Under the pieces are notes generated by a model that saw only the letters and a list, made by a program, of their open reading frames with translations, had not been told where the DNA came from and searched no databases. Positions 40,779 to 52,086 of a DNA stretch of 64,000 bases are shown here, piece after piece. Source of the stretch: Corynespora cassiicola (taxonomy: Eukaryota > Ascomycota > Dothideomycetes > Pleosporales > Corynesporascaceae); assembly GCA_022059125.1 (NCBI GenBank), contig JAEUWY010000004.1, positions 558,001 to 622,000 on the forward strand, in the 5' to 3' direction. Within the stretch, counting starts at the first letter, position 1, and each line of letters begins with the position of its first letter. Both the position numbers and the translations under genes were made by a program.

Positions 40779-43700
40779 CCTTCCTTGTTGTCTCTCTCTA
40801 TCAATTTGAGCTTCGAACACCGACTTTTGATCCCACACTCGCTTGGATACATCTTTCTCGGTCTACTTCTTTATACAATCATCATTAGATTTCCTTGGGA
40901 CCTATACCACACTATCTTCATCGATAGAGGTCCCGCCTACTCGCCGGGCACCCGGCAGCCACCCTTACCCAGCACCCAGCCTTCTCCTACAACCCAGACT
41001 CCCGAGTATTCGACAAGTTCTGGCTGTGCCAGCCCATCCCGGAGATTGGGTATATGCTATATTTGAACAATCGCCAAATCTTCCTGAGTGGCTGTGTAGG
41101 TGGTCGCCGTTTGGGGGCCGCGCTAGAAGGCCTGGCTCGTGCTCTATCCGCAAACCCCGAGCCCAACCATCAACACTAGGCCAAAATGTCGAAGGATTTT
41201 GTGGGTTTCAAATCCTATACATCCTTCCGGAATGCATACTCGGCTGCGCTGTGGGGTATGCAGTGCCGTTACTTTTCAACGTCTTTTGTGGGATTTTTTT
41301 CTCTTGTACTCTTAGCTTTGTCGTTCGCTTTGATGTTCTCATGATACCAACATTTGTGTAGCCCACCACACCACCTTTTTTTTTTCTTGTATCTATTCTG
41401 CGTGTAGCTATACCTGCTTAGAAAACAATCTTATCTGTTGAGTCCTACCGTCATGTTTTTCAAAGACACTGAATCTGCCTTGACACTTGACTAACTACAA
41501 CTAGCATCTGTCCAGGTCTCATTGCTAGTACCCCTGCCTATTTCTAAGGAGAGCTTTATATTATACACTGCAAGCTTATTTTCTTAATAGACATACTCAA
41601 TTCCATAATAGTTAATGTCTCAAGATAAATATAACCTAGGTCGTTAGGCATTCAATGAGTAAGATCTGCATTATTATCCACTATTTACTCGAATAGAATA
41701 GAGGGTACTACAAGGATCTTTGGCACCCACCAAGAAGGGAGTTAACAATAACATCCTGAAAAATATAATCGAACTTGCGTCCGGTCCCATAGTACTGCCA
41801 CTCGGCACAAATCGTACGGCGCGATGTCAGAGAATCACAGGGAGGCTGCGTAAGATTTATTGCCTTGAACCCTCTTATCGGGCCTTGAAGAATCTCACAA
41901 CTCAATTACCATTTTGATTATCATGGCGCATTTGGCGATGGAACATATTCTGAGCGGCAAAAATCCAAGGCGCATCAAGTGGCTACAAGCTTCTATGCAG
42001 ACTCGTTAATCGAAGCTTTCACCGAACCTTAAGTTTTTCTACGCCGCAAAAGAACCTACACCGTATAGTCGCCAGTGGCAACTCTAGGCGATGAGTGAAC
42101 CCAAAGTCCATCACGGTGGCAGACCGCTGTCCATTATATACAGCGCCGCAGTCCCACCGCCCAAAGGTTGTTGCTACACTTACGCACTTCAGCGCCATTC
42201 CGATACTTGCAACTGGCCTATCGCTACGACCAAAGCATATTCTGCTGCGAAACAGAGCCGTGAAGTGCAGACCCACGTAAGCTTTCCCAACAAGACGATG
42301 AAGTTGCTCCATCCCCGAACTCCGACGATGTTTCAAGAGGAACAGTGGCATGGTCCCATCATCGCCGGTGGATCAGGGGGCCCCTCAAGATTTTAGGTCC
42401 CCTCAAACTGCTGATTTAGCAGGCGGCGGGTCAAACTTGCACGCTCCCAAGTCCATGATCACCAGCACTGCCATGCACTGCCACGCGCCCTCCTCTCCTC
42501 GAACGCCGAAGGAACTGATCTTCAGTCCATCGCATCGACACAAACGCAGCGTTCGCTCAGAAGAGACCCGTTCCCAATCGTTTCATCAACGAGGGAGATC
42601 ACTCCGTTTCGAAACAAACGTACGTGAATGTTTCGAAACACCCACCGCCATTCCCAGTCTACCTGCCCTCCTCCCCCCCTCCTCACCGCAAGAATCCCAC
42701 GCCGTTCCGTCCCATTACTCGGACGCAAGAGCGAGACACGAAGCCCGAAACACTTTTGCGGATCTGTACTGCGGACACAGCGTTCGGCCCCGTTGTAAAA
42801 CCTGCTCGCCAGCATCGCGAAGCAAAAGGGGGGGATTGGGAGCTCGGTAGCCAAACCAACGAAGGGGGACGACTCAGTTCGCTGAAAGGGAGCGCGAGGC
42901 CCTCTTGATGGTACAAGCTGGGCCAGCGCAGAAATGAGTGTGGCAGGAACAAGGACTCGGCAGATTCTCAAGTATGCAACCACCTCGCAGCGGGCGGTGT
43001 AGACATCGGGCCGAGCTACGGGGATCGCAGTCGCGCAAAAGTCATTGACACTCGAGGACTGCGACCTCGGCCGTGAACCCCGATAGGATCGGGGAAGAGA
43101 GAGAGAAGGTGGTCGACGCGTACTTCCAGCTCTCACACTGGACCCCCTTTGGAGGACTCTCTCCCGAGGTACCCCCACACGAACCAGTCTCTCGCCTCAT
43201 TTGGCCGGACACTCGGGGCACGTTTCTCCCATTGTCCAAGGTGCGGCGGTGCTGCGAACAGAGGTCGAGTCATGAGCGATTGGGCTTTCGGAAGTGCAGT
43301 CGAGAGGGCCGATGGGCGGCGATTGGCTGGTATGCCGAAATTCAAAAGAGACCCTGACAAGCGGGAGTGCGTCGGCCCGCTGTCAACCACCTCACCCAAA
43401 CCGGCGAGTACCGCTGTGTGGTACTGAACCCTGGACATGGCAACCCGGATGGTACGAGCGGAGCCGCAGCAAGAAGGGGTTCAAATGGACCCTGCTAAGG
43501 TTTTGTTTGTTTTGGAGGAGAGGGATGCGGGCTGGTTTTTTTTCTGTGGGGATCCGACTGGAGGACTAGAAACATTCTACGACTCGAGGGTGGGTGTTTA
43601 TTCTCCGATACGAGTTGTGCGGGGGATAAGGCAGGGCGGTGTACCTTGTATCGCCAGCATGTTTCGCCATCATAATCGTGCATGTATAATACTGGATATG

Positions 43701-45477
43701 TCTCAATGTCCATGGTCTTTCGGCGTACAAACGCGCCGGCCATGCTGATGCCCGTCAGGCCGACGCAACGTGTCACGCTAAGAGATACACCATCTCCAAA
43801 CCCTGAGAATGGGTCCCCTCTTCCCAGTATTGAAGCAGATAGGCGGTCTGGTTTGATAGTCGAAAGATCGTCCAGGGTCAAAAGAAGGGTCAGAAGAAGG
43901 GTCCGGGACCCTGATGAGTTGAAGAATACCATGTTATGGTCTTTGCTGGGGTCGAAAAGAAAAATGTATATGCAAGATGAAGAGAAAAGGAACTTTTGTA
44001 CTTGGAAGTTGGTTATTCAAGCCATGAAGGCTTTTATGACGCCTACATCGTCGATGTGCCTGCACCCCGACGAGGAGGAAAAAGGACGGTTCATGCTGGG
44101 TCCCACGGAGCCTGGCCAGGTTCGCGACAGTGAAAGACGTTGGCACGCAATGTACGATCAGCCAAAGTTTGGAGCGTTGAAACTCATGTCTGGTGGTGAT
44201 TTCATCGTGTTTCCATGGTGTTGCCATGTCGCGTCAGGCGTTTTCGCCCGTTCGATAGAGGGAACCGAACCCCTCACGTGCACAGGTGGTTTTTTAAAAC
44301 TGGAACAATATTTGAACCCTCATCGTGAGATCGGGATCGAGATCTGGGGCAAGCCCTCCCTTTATAATGGGCACTGCAACATTCTGATCACCACAGACCT
44401 CCGAGGGGTGTGAATGCCCGATGCCGCGCACTGTTCCGAGGGATTTTTAGAAAGACCCTGACCCAAGCCGTCTTGTGGTCCCTGGATTTGGGAAAAGGAA
44501 GCCTGGGAGCAGACGACTAGTGCGTTCTTCGCTTATCGTCCAATCCTGTTTGAAACGTTGAGAACATGTGGAGCGATGGGTGGAGCTCGATCTTCTGGTT
44601 TTTGCCTTTTTCAGTAGTCCTAGTGAATTTGAGTGCGAATGAGATGTGAATTCGGGGCTCCAGTGGTATGGCAACAACAGGTTTAAATTTGGCCAAGGGT
44701 AATGTGGCGCGAGGTAAACTTTCGTCTGTACAACGCCTCCTCACTACTTTGGGCCAATGAGTGGCGATCGCGGATATCGGGATGATCTCCAGCCCTTCAC
44801 CAGGGTCGTTCGTATCAAGCCAGCTGTTGGCTGCGTTCCTTAACCGGCTAGCTGGTTCAGGTGGTGGTACCAGAAATATCCTCCGTCCGATTAAAAGGAA
44901 CGCCCGAAAAGCAAAAACGTTCGCCGATGTGCACATGTGAGGCGTGCAGGTCCCTTACGTGGCACTTGTACGTCGGATCATGTCAGGATATCTCGCGTGC
45001 GCAAAGGAGAAATATGTACATCATGTGTCAAAGGTGTCAGTCTAACCTATGAGAGACTCAAGATCGCCACTGCGTCCGATGATTGGACGCCATTGAGCCT
45101 AATCGTCGCAATCAGGCCAACGTAGCCATATGTTCCACCAAGTCCTAGGAACAGGGCCGCTGGAAACCGTCGTCCTTGGGTCCTCAGCGCTGGGATGGGC
45201 GGCGTGCCGATTGGTGACGAACGGTCCGCTCCTGGGTGTCAGCTAGCAGTTCCCCGCCATCGACCAACTTTAATGACTAGGCCCTTGATTCAAGAGTCTG
45301 CGTTATGGCCTTACTTCGAAGCCAAGGTGGATCGGACGTCTATCATTCCTGTCGGTCAGCAGCCAAGTAGGCTGAGGAGGCTGATTTATAGAGGGAGTGG
45401 AATACCTCAAGGTTGGTTGCCAGGGCATCGGAAGCCTTCACTTTTACGACTGACACTTGACGACGTATCGCCACAAG
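40779..45477. other. 4.7-kb gene-poor accessory interval
   Basis: 41.38-41.95 kb is AT-rich with few open frames. 42.3-45.4 kb has average composition but no recognised gene. The only longer frame is 43682-44413 (listed separately). No terminal repeats, transposase, integrase or reverse-transcriptase motifs are visible, so I cannot call a mobile element. Confidence 0.45.
43682..44413 (+). CDS. hypothetical ORF, doubtful
   Basis: An open frame of 243 codons starting MYNTGYVSMSMVF. Composition is rich in Met, Arg and Lys, with a basic stretch RVKRRVRRRVRD caused by a repeated GGGTC(A/C)G(A)AGAAG element. Third codon positions show no GC preference, unlike neighbouring real genes. There is no recognisable domain. 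It may be a chance frame, a decayed gene or a lineage-specific gene. I list it because it is the longest frame in the interval. Confidence 0.2.
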   Translation: MYNTGYVSMSMVFRRTNAPAMLMPVRPTQRVTLRDTPSPNPENGSPLPSIEADRRSGLIVERSSRVKRRVRRRVRDPDELKNTMLWSLLGSKRKMYMQDEEKRNFCTWKLVIQAMKAFMTPTSSMCLHPDEEEKGRFMLGPTEPGQVRDSERRWHAMYDQPKFGALKLMSGGDFIVFPWCCHVASGVFARSIEGTEPLTCTGGFLKLEQYLNPHREIGIEIWGKPSLYNGHCNILITTDLRGV

Positions 45478-46819
45478 ATGGAAAAGTGCCTCGATCCCCT
45501 CACTATGGACCCTAATACCTGCCCTGGCCTAGTACCCCCAGAAGGCGTTCGCCCAATGGATCCTAATGCATACACACTACAACCCTACGTAATAGCAACC
45601 ACCGCGGTCTGCGTTCCTCTGACGGTTATCGCCGTCCTAATACGTCTCTTCACCAGAGGTCACATTCTTAAAAGATTACAATTAGAAGACTGTGAGTACT
45701 GGAGTTTCCATGTCTCTCATAACTTGCCACTAACCGGATGTAGACTCATTGCTTCTTGCTACGGCCGGGTCCGTGGCTTTCATCGGAGTCATTAATAAAG
45801 CTTTTGATTTCAACTGTGGCAAACATCAATGGAATGTTTCAATGGCAGATCTATCCAACATTTTACAGGTATGTCTACCCTCTGACGTGGGAACCAAGCA
45901 AAGCCTGACTCTGTACAGTACATTAACATTGCCCAAATATTGTATTCACCATTCATGTTCGCTGCCAAATTTGGACTGCTGCTCCAGATCAAGCGCATTT
46001 TTACCACCGGCCACAGAGACTTTACCTACTGGGCTATCCTGAGCATGATCATTGCCAATGCTGCCATTTACACATCAACGTTCTTTGCCTTTGTCTTCGC
46101 CTGCCTGCCGCGGGAGAAGATTTGGAACCCAATGGTCGAGGGTACCTGCATCAACCCAGAGGCCACCATGATTGCATCGTCGGCCATCAACCTTGCGTCT
46201 GACATTGCCATAATATCGCTACCGCTCTTGCGCGTCTTGCAGCTGCAAATGCCCCTCAGGAGGAAGATTGGTGTCATTGCCATTTTTGCCACCGGATCAA
46301 TGTGCGTATCATCACCGCGACCAAGTACTCCACAGTGCTAACCTATCCAGTGCATGCATCGCAAGCCTCATGCGCCTAATCTACACCATACGACTCACCG
46401 AGTCAAAAGATGTAACCTACTGGACGGTCCCCGCCGGACTGTGGGCACATGCTGAAATAACCACCGTCATTATCTGCGCCTGTTTTCCTACATTTCCTTG
46501 TTTCATTGCCTTTTTGCGGGGAGAGAACCCACACACCAACACACATACATACGATTCTTCCAAGTCTGTCCAGTCTCCTGCTCTCATCAGGAATTCCATC
46601 AGAAACTCGGGGCTCTACCCCGTCCACTCCCACACCGACGACGAGTCCAAAGAGGTCGACATGGAGATATATCTCCAGCTCGACGCAATCACGCTGGAGG
46701 CGAGCCAGTGCAGCATAATGCAATACGCATCACAGGAGAGTTTTTTACAAGGCGGTCGAGTTGAAGATTTATCCATTTGGTGGAATACACACCCAGAGGT
46801 GGTGGTAACACGTCATTAA
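45478..46819 (+). CDS. PTH11-like receptor with fungal rhodopsin domain
   Basis: Exons 45478-45691, 45744-45868, 45919-46301 and 46351-46819 encode 396 residues; all introns are short GT-AG with consistent phase. Seven hydrophobic segments follow a short extracellular N terminus with two Cys. The fingerprint of the fungal rhodopsin-like family is clear: IRLFTRGHILKRLQLEDYSL after TM1, AKFGLLLQIKRIF in mid-protein, CLPREKIWNPMVEGTCINPE in the loop after TM4, and SAINLASDIAIISLPLLRVL next. A polar 100-residue tail ends the protein. The family includes Pth11, a surface sensor in rice blast, but no N-terminal CFEM domain is present here. Ligand unknown. It converges on the UNC93-like gene with 76 bp between stops. 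Alternative in-frame starts at MDPNTCPG or MDPNAYTL are possible. Confidence 0.88.
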
Positions 46820-46895
46820 CGACTCATAATTTCCTAATCTCTAGTAATAGAAGAAGAAAACAATAATGAAAGAAAAAGGGTATTAATTTTTATTG

Positions 46896-48323
46896 TTAGC
46901 GTTCTTCGTCGATCTTTCCAGCGACTTCTCCTTCTCCGTCCTCATCAGTCACGCGCACCTCGTGGCTGTGCTCCAGTTCCGATAGAATAATCCATGTAGG
47001 GAACACGCATAGGAGCGTGATTCCAAAGTTGAGGCCGATGCTGACAAAGTGGTTGGCATTGCCCTCGGATTGCATCCTGTAGATAATGTGTTAGACCTAA
47101 ATCTTCACCTGTACATAGAAATGAAAAAAAGGATGATACACTTACGCCCATGCGACCGTCTGTCCCAGTGCTTCTACGCCCCTGAGGATACCGGTGTGGT
47201 GGCTCAGGCTAGATAGGTCCGTGGCGTATTGCCCTACCAGCCAGTACAGAAACTGTTGGAAAGCCTGGCCGCCGAACTGCCAAAAGAACACGAGGGCGTA
47301 GCTCTTGCCGAAACCATCCCTGAACCAGTCCCATCTGGGCGACTCTGCTGCGTCATAGAATTGCTTCTGCAGGACGGTTGCCCAGATCCACGTGCCGACG
47401 AGGATGGTGATGATTGCGACAAAGGCGATTCGCCCGCGCAGCTTGATGTGGATCTTTTGGTTGTCCAACAGCGTGGCGATGAGAAAGGAGCTGAAAATGC
47501 CCGCAAAGTTTGTGAAGAAGCTAGAGAACGCCCGGGCACGGACGGTGAAGTAGGTGGTCAGCCACGTGCTCATGAATCCGTTGTAGAAGTAGCTGATGAA
47601 GAAGGCCGGGAGCAAGAGTAGGATCCGGCGGCTGATGAAGAGCTTGCCAACGGCCTTGAACTCTGCACCCCAGGTTGGGGCCGTATTGACGACGACCCTG
47701 GTCCCGTCGCGGCGCCACACCTTTTCTGCGGGGGACAGGCAGAGGGCGATGGGGAGGCCGAGGCACATGATGACGATGAAGACGATGTACGTCGAGGAGG
47801 ATACGGATCCAGCGCTATCCCGGCTGGCATTCAATCCAAGGTTGATGGCGCCGCCGACGATGGGGCCGGCAGCTTTGGCAGTCTGCCAGATGGCCAGGTA
47901 AAAGGCGCGGTCCTTGGGCGACGGATACCCGATGATAATGGCAGCCTCTGCCGCCCAGAAGAAACCCGCCGAGATGCCGCATAGCGCGCTGCCAAACAGC
48001 ATGAACCAAGTGTTTGCGCTGACATTGTTGGTGTACAGGCCCGCACCATAGAGAGGGTAACCGATGGCACCAAGCGCCAAGCCGTACGGAAGTCCAATGC
48101 GGTTGTTGATCGCGCCGGCCGCCACGCAGACGACAGCAAAGAGGCCGTAGACGAGCGCATTCGCCGCAGAAACTGCATACGGTTCAGCGGCACCTCCAGC
48201 GCCCAGTCCGCCCAGGGCATCCCACATGCCCGGGGCCGTGAAGGAGACTCCGCATGCGACGACGATTTGGAAGGGCACGGAGCGGAAGATGGACGCGGGC
48301 TTGGAGAGCGAGTCGGCCGTCAT
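46896..48323 (-). CDS. UNC93-like major-facilitator membrane protein
   Basis: Exons 47146-48323 and 46896-47076 encode 452 residues. The 69-nt intron (GTAAGT...CTACAG) joins GQTVAW to AMQSEGNANHFVSIGLNFG. About eleven to twelve hydrophobic spans are visible, including FQIVVACGVSFTAPGMWDAL, VYGLFAVVCVAAGAINN, GLALGAIGYPLYGAGL and LCGISAGFFWAAEAAII. The motif FTAPGMWDALGGLG and the GYPLYGAGL segment are typical of the fungal UNC93-like (DUF895) branch of the MFS superfamily. A charged tail rich in Glu/Asp ends the protein. I chose the MTADSLSKP start; a frame-compatible ATG 47 codons upstream gives an unlikely extension. Transport substrate is unknown; some relatives have been linked to ion regulation, but I claim only the family. 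Confidence 0.88.
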
Positions 48324-51192
48324 GGTGGAGGGTCGATAGTTTGGCCGAAATTCCAGAATCCGAATGGGGAGTACATCTCTCTTGGAATTATTCCCCTGCC
48401 TATATAAATGCTTCGCAATTGCGTAGGTTTGAATAATTTTCTTGCAAGCACGGCCGAAGTGCATTCAAAATCATTTAGTGGGTCGAGCACGCAATCGCAA
48501 CTAGTACGTAACGCCGCTGTTGACCGGGGCGATGAGTACGCATCCCGATTTCGCGATGATGAGGAATTTGGGTGCTGGGGCGAAAAGGGGCTTTGCACGA
48601 AGTGATACTGTACTCAGAGATATGGCAACTGTGCCTCTGAACTGAGCTTTGGCGAGGGATTTCTGATCTTGTAAGATTCTGCCAGTTTCGCCACCCGGCA
48701 TCAGATAGTCGCAGTTATCAAAAACGCATAGAAAATTTCGAGCAATTGGCGACCGGAATTGTTGGGCCTGGCTACGGAATTAAGCTCACACAAGCTTTTC
48801 CAACTCCAAGGGATCGCAAAACTTTTCCCGCAGACTTGGGACTAACCACAGGATCTAGAATCTGTAATGTACGGAGGCTACCAAAGTACGGAGTAGTGCA
48901 GGATGGAATCAGAAAAATGCATATGCAGGAAGCTTGCCCGTCTACCTGCTATCCAATCTTCAGATTCTCCAAGGCCATGTCTCGCCCGTCGTCTCACCCG
49001 TCGCCTTGCACTAGCCCGCTCCGCGACCCACCTCTGCCACGCGAGCGATTCCCATCTGCGAACACGTTGTTTGTCTCTGAATCATTCCACTAGGCCATCC
49101 CAAAGGCCAAGAAAATACCCACTTGGCCGGGGGACTTTCGCGATTCGTTCATGGCGCACCCGGCTCCTGGTCTCTGAAAAAAGGGTCGCAGAGTAGATGG
49201 TACTATTCCACTGGCTCCCTTGCAGTTCCTATACGGATTCCCTTGTGAGACGTACAGTTGAGAGATAATTCGCCCCAGAGAGGCTAATGCGTTCTCTCAT
49301 GAGGAAACAAGTCTCATCAATACAATGAAGAGTATGATCGCCGCCGTAGCCACAACAACTTCCCTGTCATTTAACTCTGCAATACCTAACAGCACCGGCT
49401 TAGAATTTAACCATATAGCTGCTGAGATAACATGCTCCAGAAAGTAGCCATTTACAAAACTTGACTCCCTCCGATCCTGCTTTATATATGTGGAAGAAAC
49501 GGCAACTCATCAGTTGTCCAGTCTGTTCCCCCCAAGTTTCTCATCCAAAGTTTAAGCCTGTCCCATTCACATCTAGCTCAATGCCAACTACTCTCCACCC
49601 ATAGGGCGCAATCTAATCCCCACTTCGTCATAGAAATCCGCCACAAGGCGCTAAACCCTCCATACCCGCCTTGAGCATCTACTTCTGAAAATAATTGTTG
49701 ACCAAGGAAGTGGAGATGGGATAGAGGGTGGCAAACTAGGTTTGAATCTGGGTCCTGGAGAGTGTTCATTCCTAGGCGAGGGGATTGACCGGTAAATGTG
49801 CATTCGGGAGGCATATATCAAATTGCGATCTACATTGTAAAACGTCTTTGAAATCTAAAATCAAGTGCCACACACGTGATGAAAGCAAAGAATTGTAGCT
49901 TCCCAAATCCACCCGACGTTCACTGCGGTTTAGTATGTACGGTAAGACAATGTCTCGGGGTGTTGCCTGTCAGCTCAATTGAGAGCACAAAAGAACAAGA
50001 CAGGCTTCAGCATGGCCACTAGAAGGAGCTACACACTCACATATGCTTCTTCGAGGGCACCAAGTCAATACGGACACGAGCCAACACCACGAAACGGCAA
50101 AGAACCAGAGCGGTGATTGGAAAACCTAGCTCGACGAATCCAAACATTGAAGAGCAGCAATCAAAGAACCAAGGAACCAAACCCACTCACAACGCCCCAT
50201 TCCCCCCAGACCTCCCAACAGGAAGACTCCCAACCAAACCCCCCCCCCGCGCCCGCCCTCACGACCAAAAACACCACTATCCCCATCTCCCAACCCCTCC
50301 ACCCCACCCTGCACAACCCCCGAGTCACGCCCCCCCTCAACAAACACCCCCCCGGCCCCTCCCGCTCCTCTCCTTCGCCCGCCCTCCTCCGCTCTGGACC
50401 CTTTACGTACGGCCCGCTCTGGACCCTTTATGTACGGCCCGCCCCAGAAACCCACGGCCCGCAACCCTTCCTACCGGCTAGTAGCGAAAACCCTTCGAAA
50501 CCATGGATCTCTAATCTCGACCCAGGGAACCGAAGGGGCGGGAAGGACATTCCCGGTGATACAAGGCGAATTCCCGCCCGGCAAGAGCCGCGGAGGGTTT
50601 TTTTCAATTTTTTAATTTTTAAGTTTTTTTAGAAATGGTGGCGTAGTGTATGCTTTTTGCGCGGAGCACGCCCACCTGTCAGAGGGGAGGGGCAAAAAAA
50701 AAAAAGGGTCCTGGCAAAGGTATACCCGCCCAGCGCCTTCGTTTTTTTTTAAACAAACAAGATGTGCGATTTTTTTTTCTCCTGGGGATGGGATTGGATG
50801 GAAGGGGATGCCAATTATCGAAAGCTCGGTCTCAGAGTCATGGGTTCCGCATGCTGGATTCGGGCTGCACAACCCCAAAAATGGATAACCAGCAGTAGCA
50901 GCAGTAGCAGCAGCAGCAGAAAAAAAAAGATAAACAGGGTCCAGGACAGCGGGAAAAAAAAAGAGGATACTATGGGATTTGGTTGAAACCGTTTGAACCC
51001 CTATCCGCCGCTGTGCATAGCGCGCACGCCACCTAGGTACCTAGGTACTTATCGTACGTACACAACCCAGCCCACGAATTCCTTCGCACGCTAGCCGTGT
51101 GCAGCCTCGCTTACACCACCACCCCCGTCCCCCTCTACACCCTCCCTCCTCTTCGCACCTACACCCTACCCCCCCAACCCCGTGCGAAAACG
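48324..51192. other. 2.9-kb gene-poor interval
   Basis: No recognised gene. 50.16-50.42 kb is extremely C-rich on the plus strand, followed by T- and A-rich tracts at 50.60-50.76 kb. A 25-bp tandem duplication lies at 50391-50440. The last 150 bp form the C/T-rich leader of thymidylate kinase. Frames here arise from the skewed composition. Confidence 0.5.
50391..50440. repeat. 25-bp tandem duplication
   Basis: The unit GCTCTGGACCCTTTACGTAC plus GGCCC is repeated twice head to tail with one C/T difference. It contains TACGTA/TATGTA and lies at the right end of the C-rich stretch. Confidence 0.9.
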
Positions 51193-52039
51193 ATGGCGCG
51201 CGGCAAGCTAATTGTATTCGAAGGCCTGGACCGAGCCGGGAAATCGACACAATGCGCGCGCCTCGCCTCGGCGCTGCGCGACGACGGGGTCAAAGTGCGC
51301 CACTTGAGGTTTCCGGGTACGTACTGAGTGGAACGTCCCGCTGTGCCCTTCTCTCCCTCCTTCCCTTGTCTCTTGCTTTTTTTTCTCTTTGGTGTGTTAT
51401 ATATATTTGTGCTCAAGGAGGACCATTGTACGGACAGACCGAACGACGCCGATCGGCAGGATGATCAACGAGTACCTGAGCGGTCAGACCGAGAGTGAGG
51501 ATCACGTTATTCATCTTCTATTCTCGGCGAATCGTTGGGAGGCTGCGTGAGTTTCCCCCCCCAACTCCACCGCGCGCCTCACTTTCTTTTGCGGCGCGAC
51601 TATTGTCGTTTCCCTATTTCTTATCAAGGGCAGGGCGTCGATTCGAGAGGACATCGCGGCGGGCGTGACGGTGGTGGTGGATAGGTATTACTACTCTGGG
51701 TGCGTGTACTCTGCTGCCAAGGCGAATCCCGAGCTCTCGCTGGAGTGGGCGCGCCATCCTGATGTGGGGTTGCCGAGGCCGGATCTTTGCCTGTTTCTTG
51801 ATATCTCGGCGGAAGAGGCGGCGAAGAGGGGGGGCTATGGGACAGAAAAGTATGAGAAGAAAGAGATGCAGGATCGGGTGAGAGAGCTGTTCGACCAACT
51901 GATTCGGGGCAAGGATGGGGAGGATTTTGTCAGGGTCGATGGCGGGAAGAGTCTCGACAAGGTCCATCAGGCGCTGCTGGAGCAGGCCAGGAAGATATTG
52001 GACGTCGACACTCCGCTCAGATTTGTTGAGCCGTGGTAG
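51193..52039 (+). CDS. CDC8: thymidylate (dTMP) kinase
   Basis: Exons 51193-51316, 51438-51546 and 51634-52039 encode 212 residues, the standard size. The P-loop is VFEGLDRAGKSTQ (residues 8-20). The spliced join gives RFPDRTTPIGRMINEYLSG, the substrate-side DR(T)TxIG motif, followed by HLLFSANRWE. VVVDRYYYSG (about residues 89-98) is the DRY motif. The eukaryotic-type lid region lies near KRGGYGTEKYEKKEMQDRV. The enzyme phosphorylates dTMP to dTDP and is required for DNA replication. Exon 3 uses the acceptor GGGCAG; the nearby ATCAAG acceptor would break frame. The stop codon is 47 bp from that of the convergent SLX1 gene. Confidence 0.97.
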
Positions 52040-52086
52040 TCAAGTTGCATGCAACAGCAATGGTATCAAACAGCGCTTTGCTCGCT

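Noticed and set aside
43470..43500. possible tRNA T-arm (GGTTCAAATGGACC)
   Set aside because: No matching acceptor, D or anticodon stems around it; I found no tRNA elsewhere in the window.
41380..45400. degraded transposon in the gene-poor interval
   Set aside because: AT-rich part is suggestive, but no terminal repeats or transposase, reverse-transcriptase or integrase motifs could be read on either strand.
50117..50632. 171-codon Pro/Ser/Thr-rich frame
   Set aside because: Product of the C-rich tract; composition rather than coding; no splice or promoter support.
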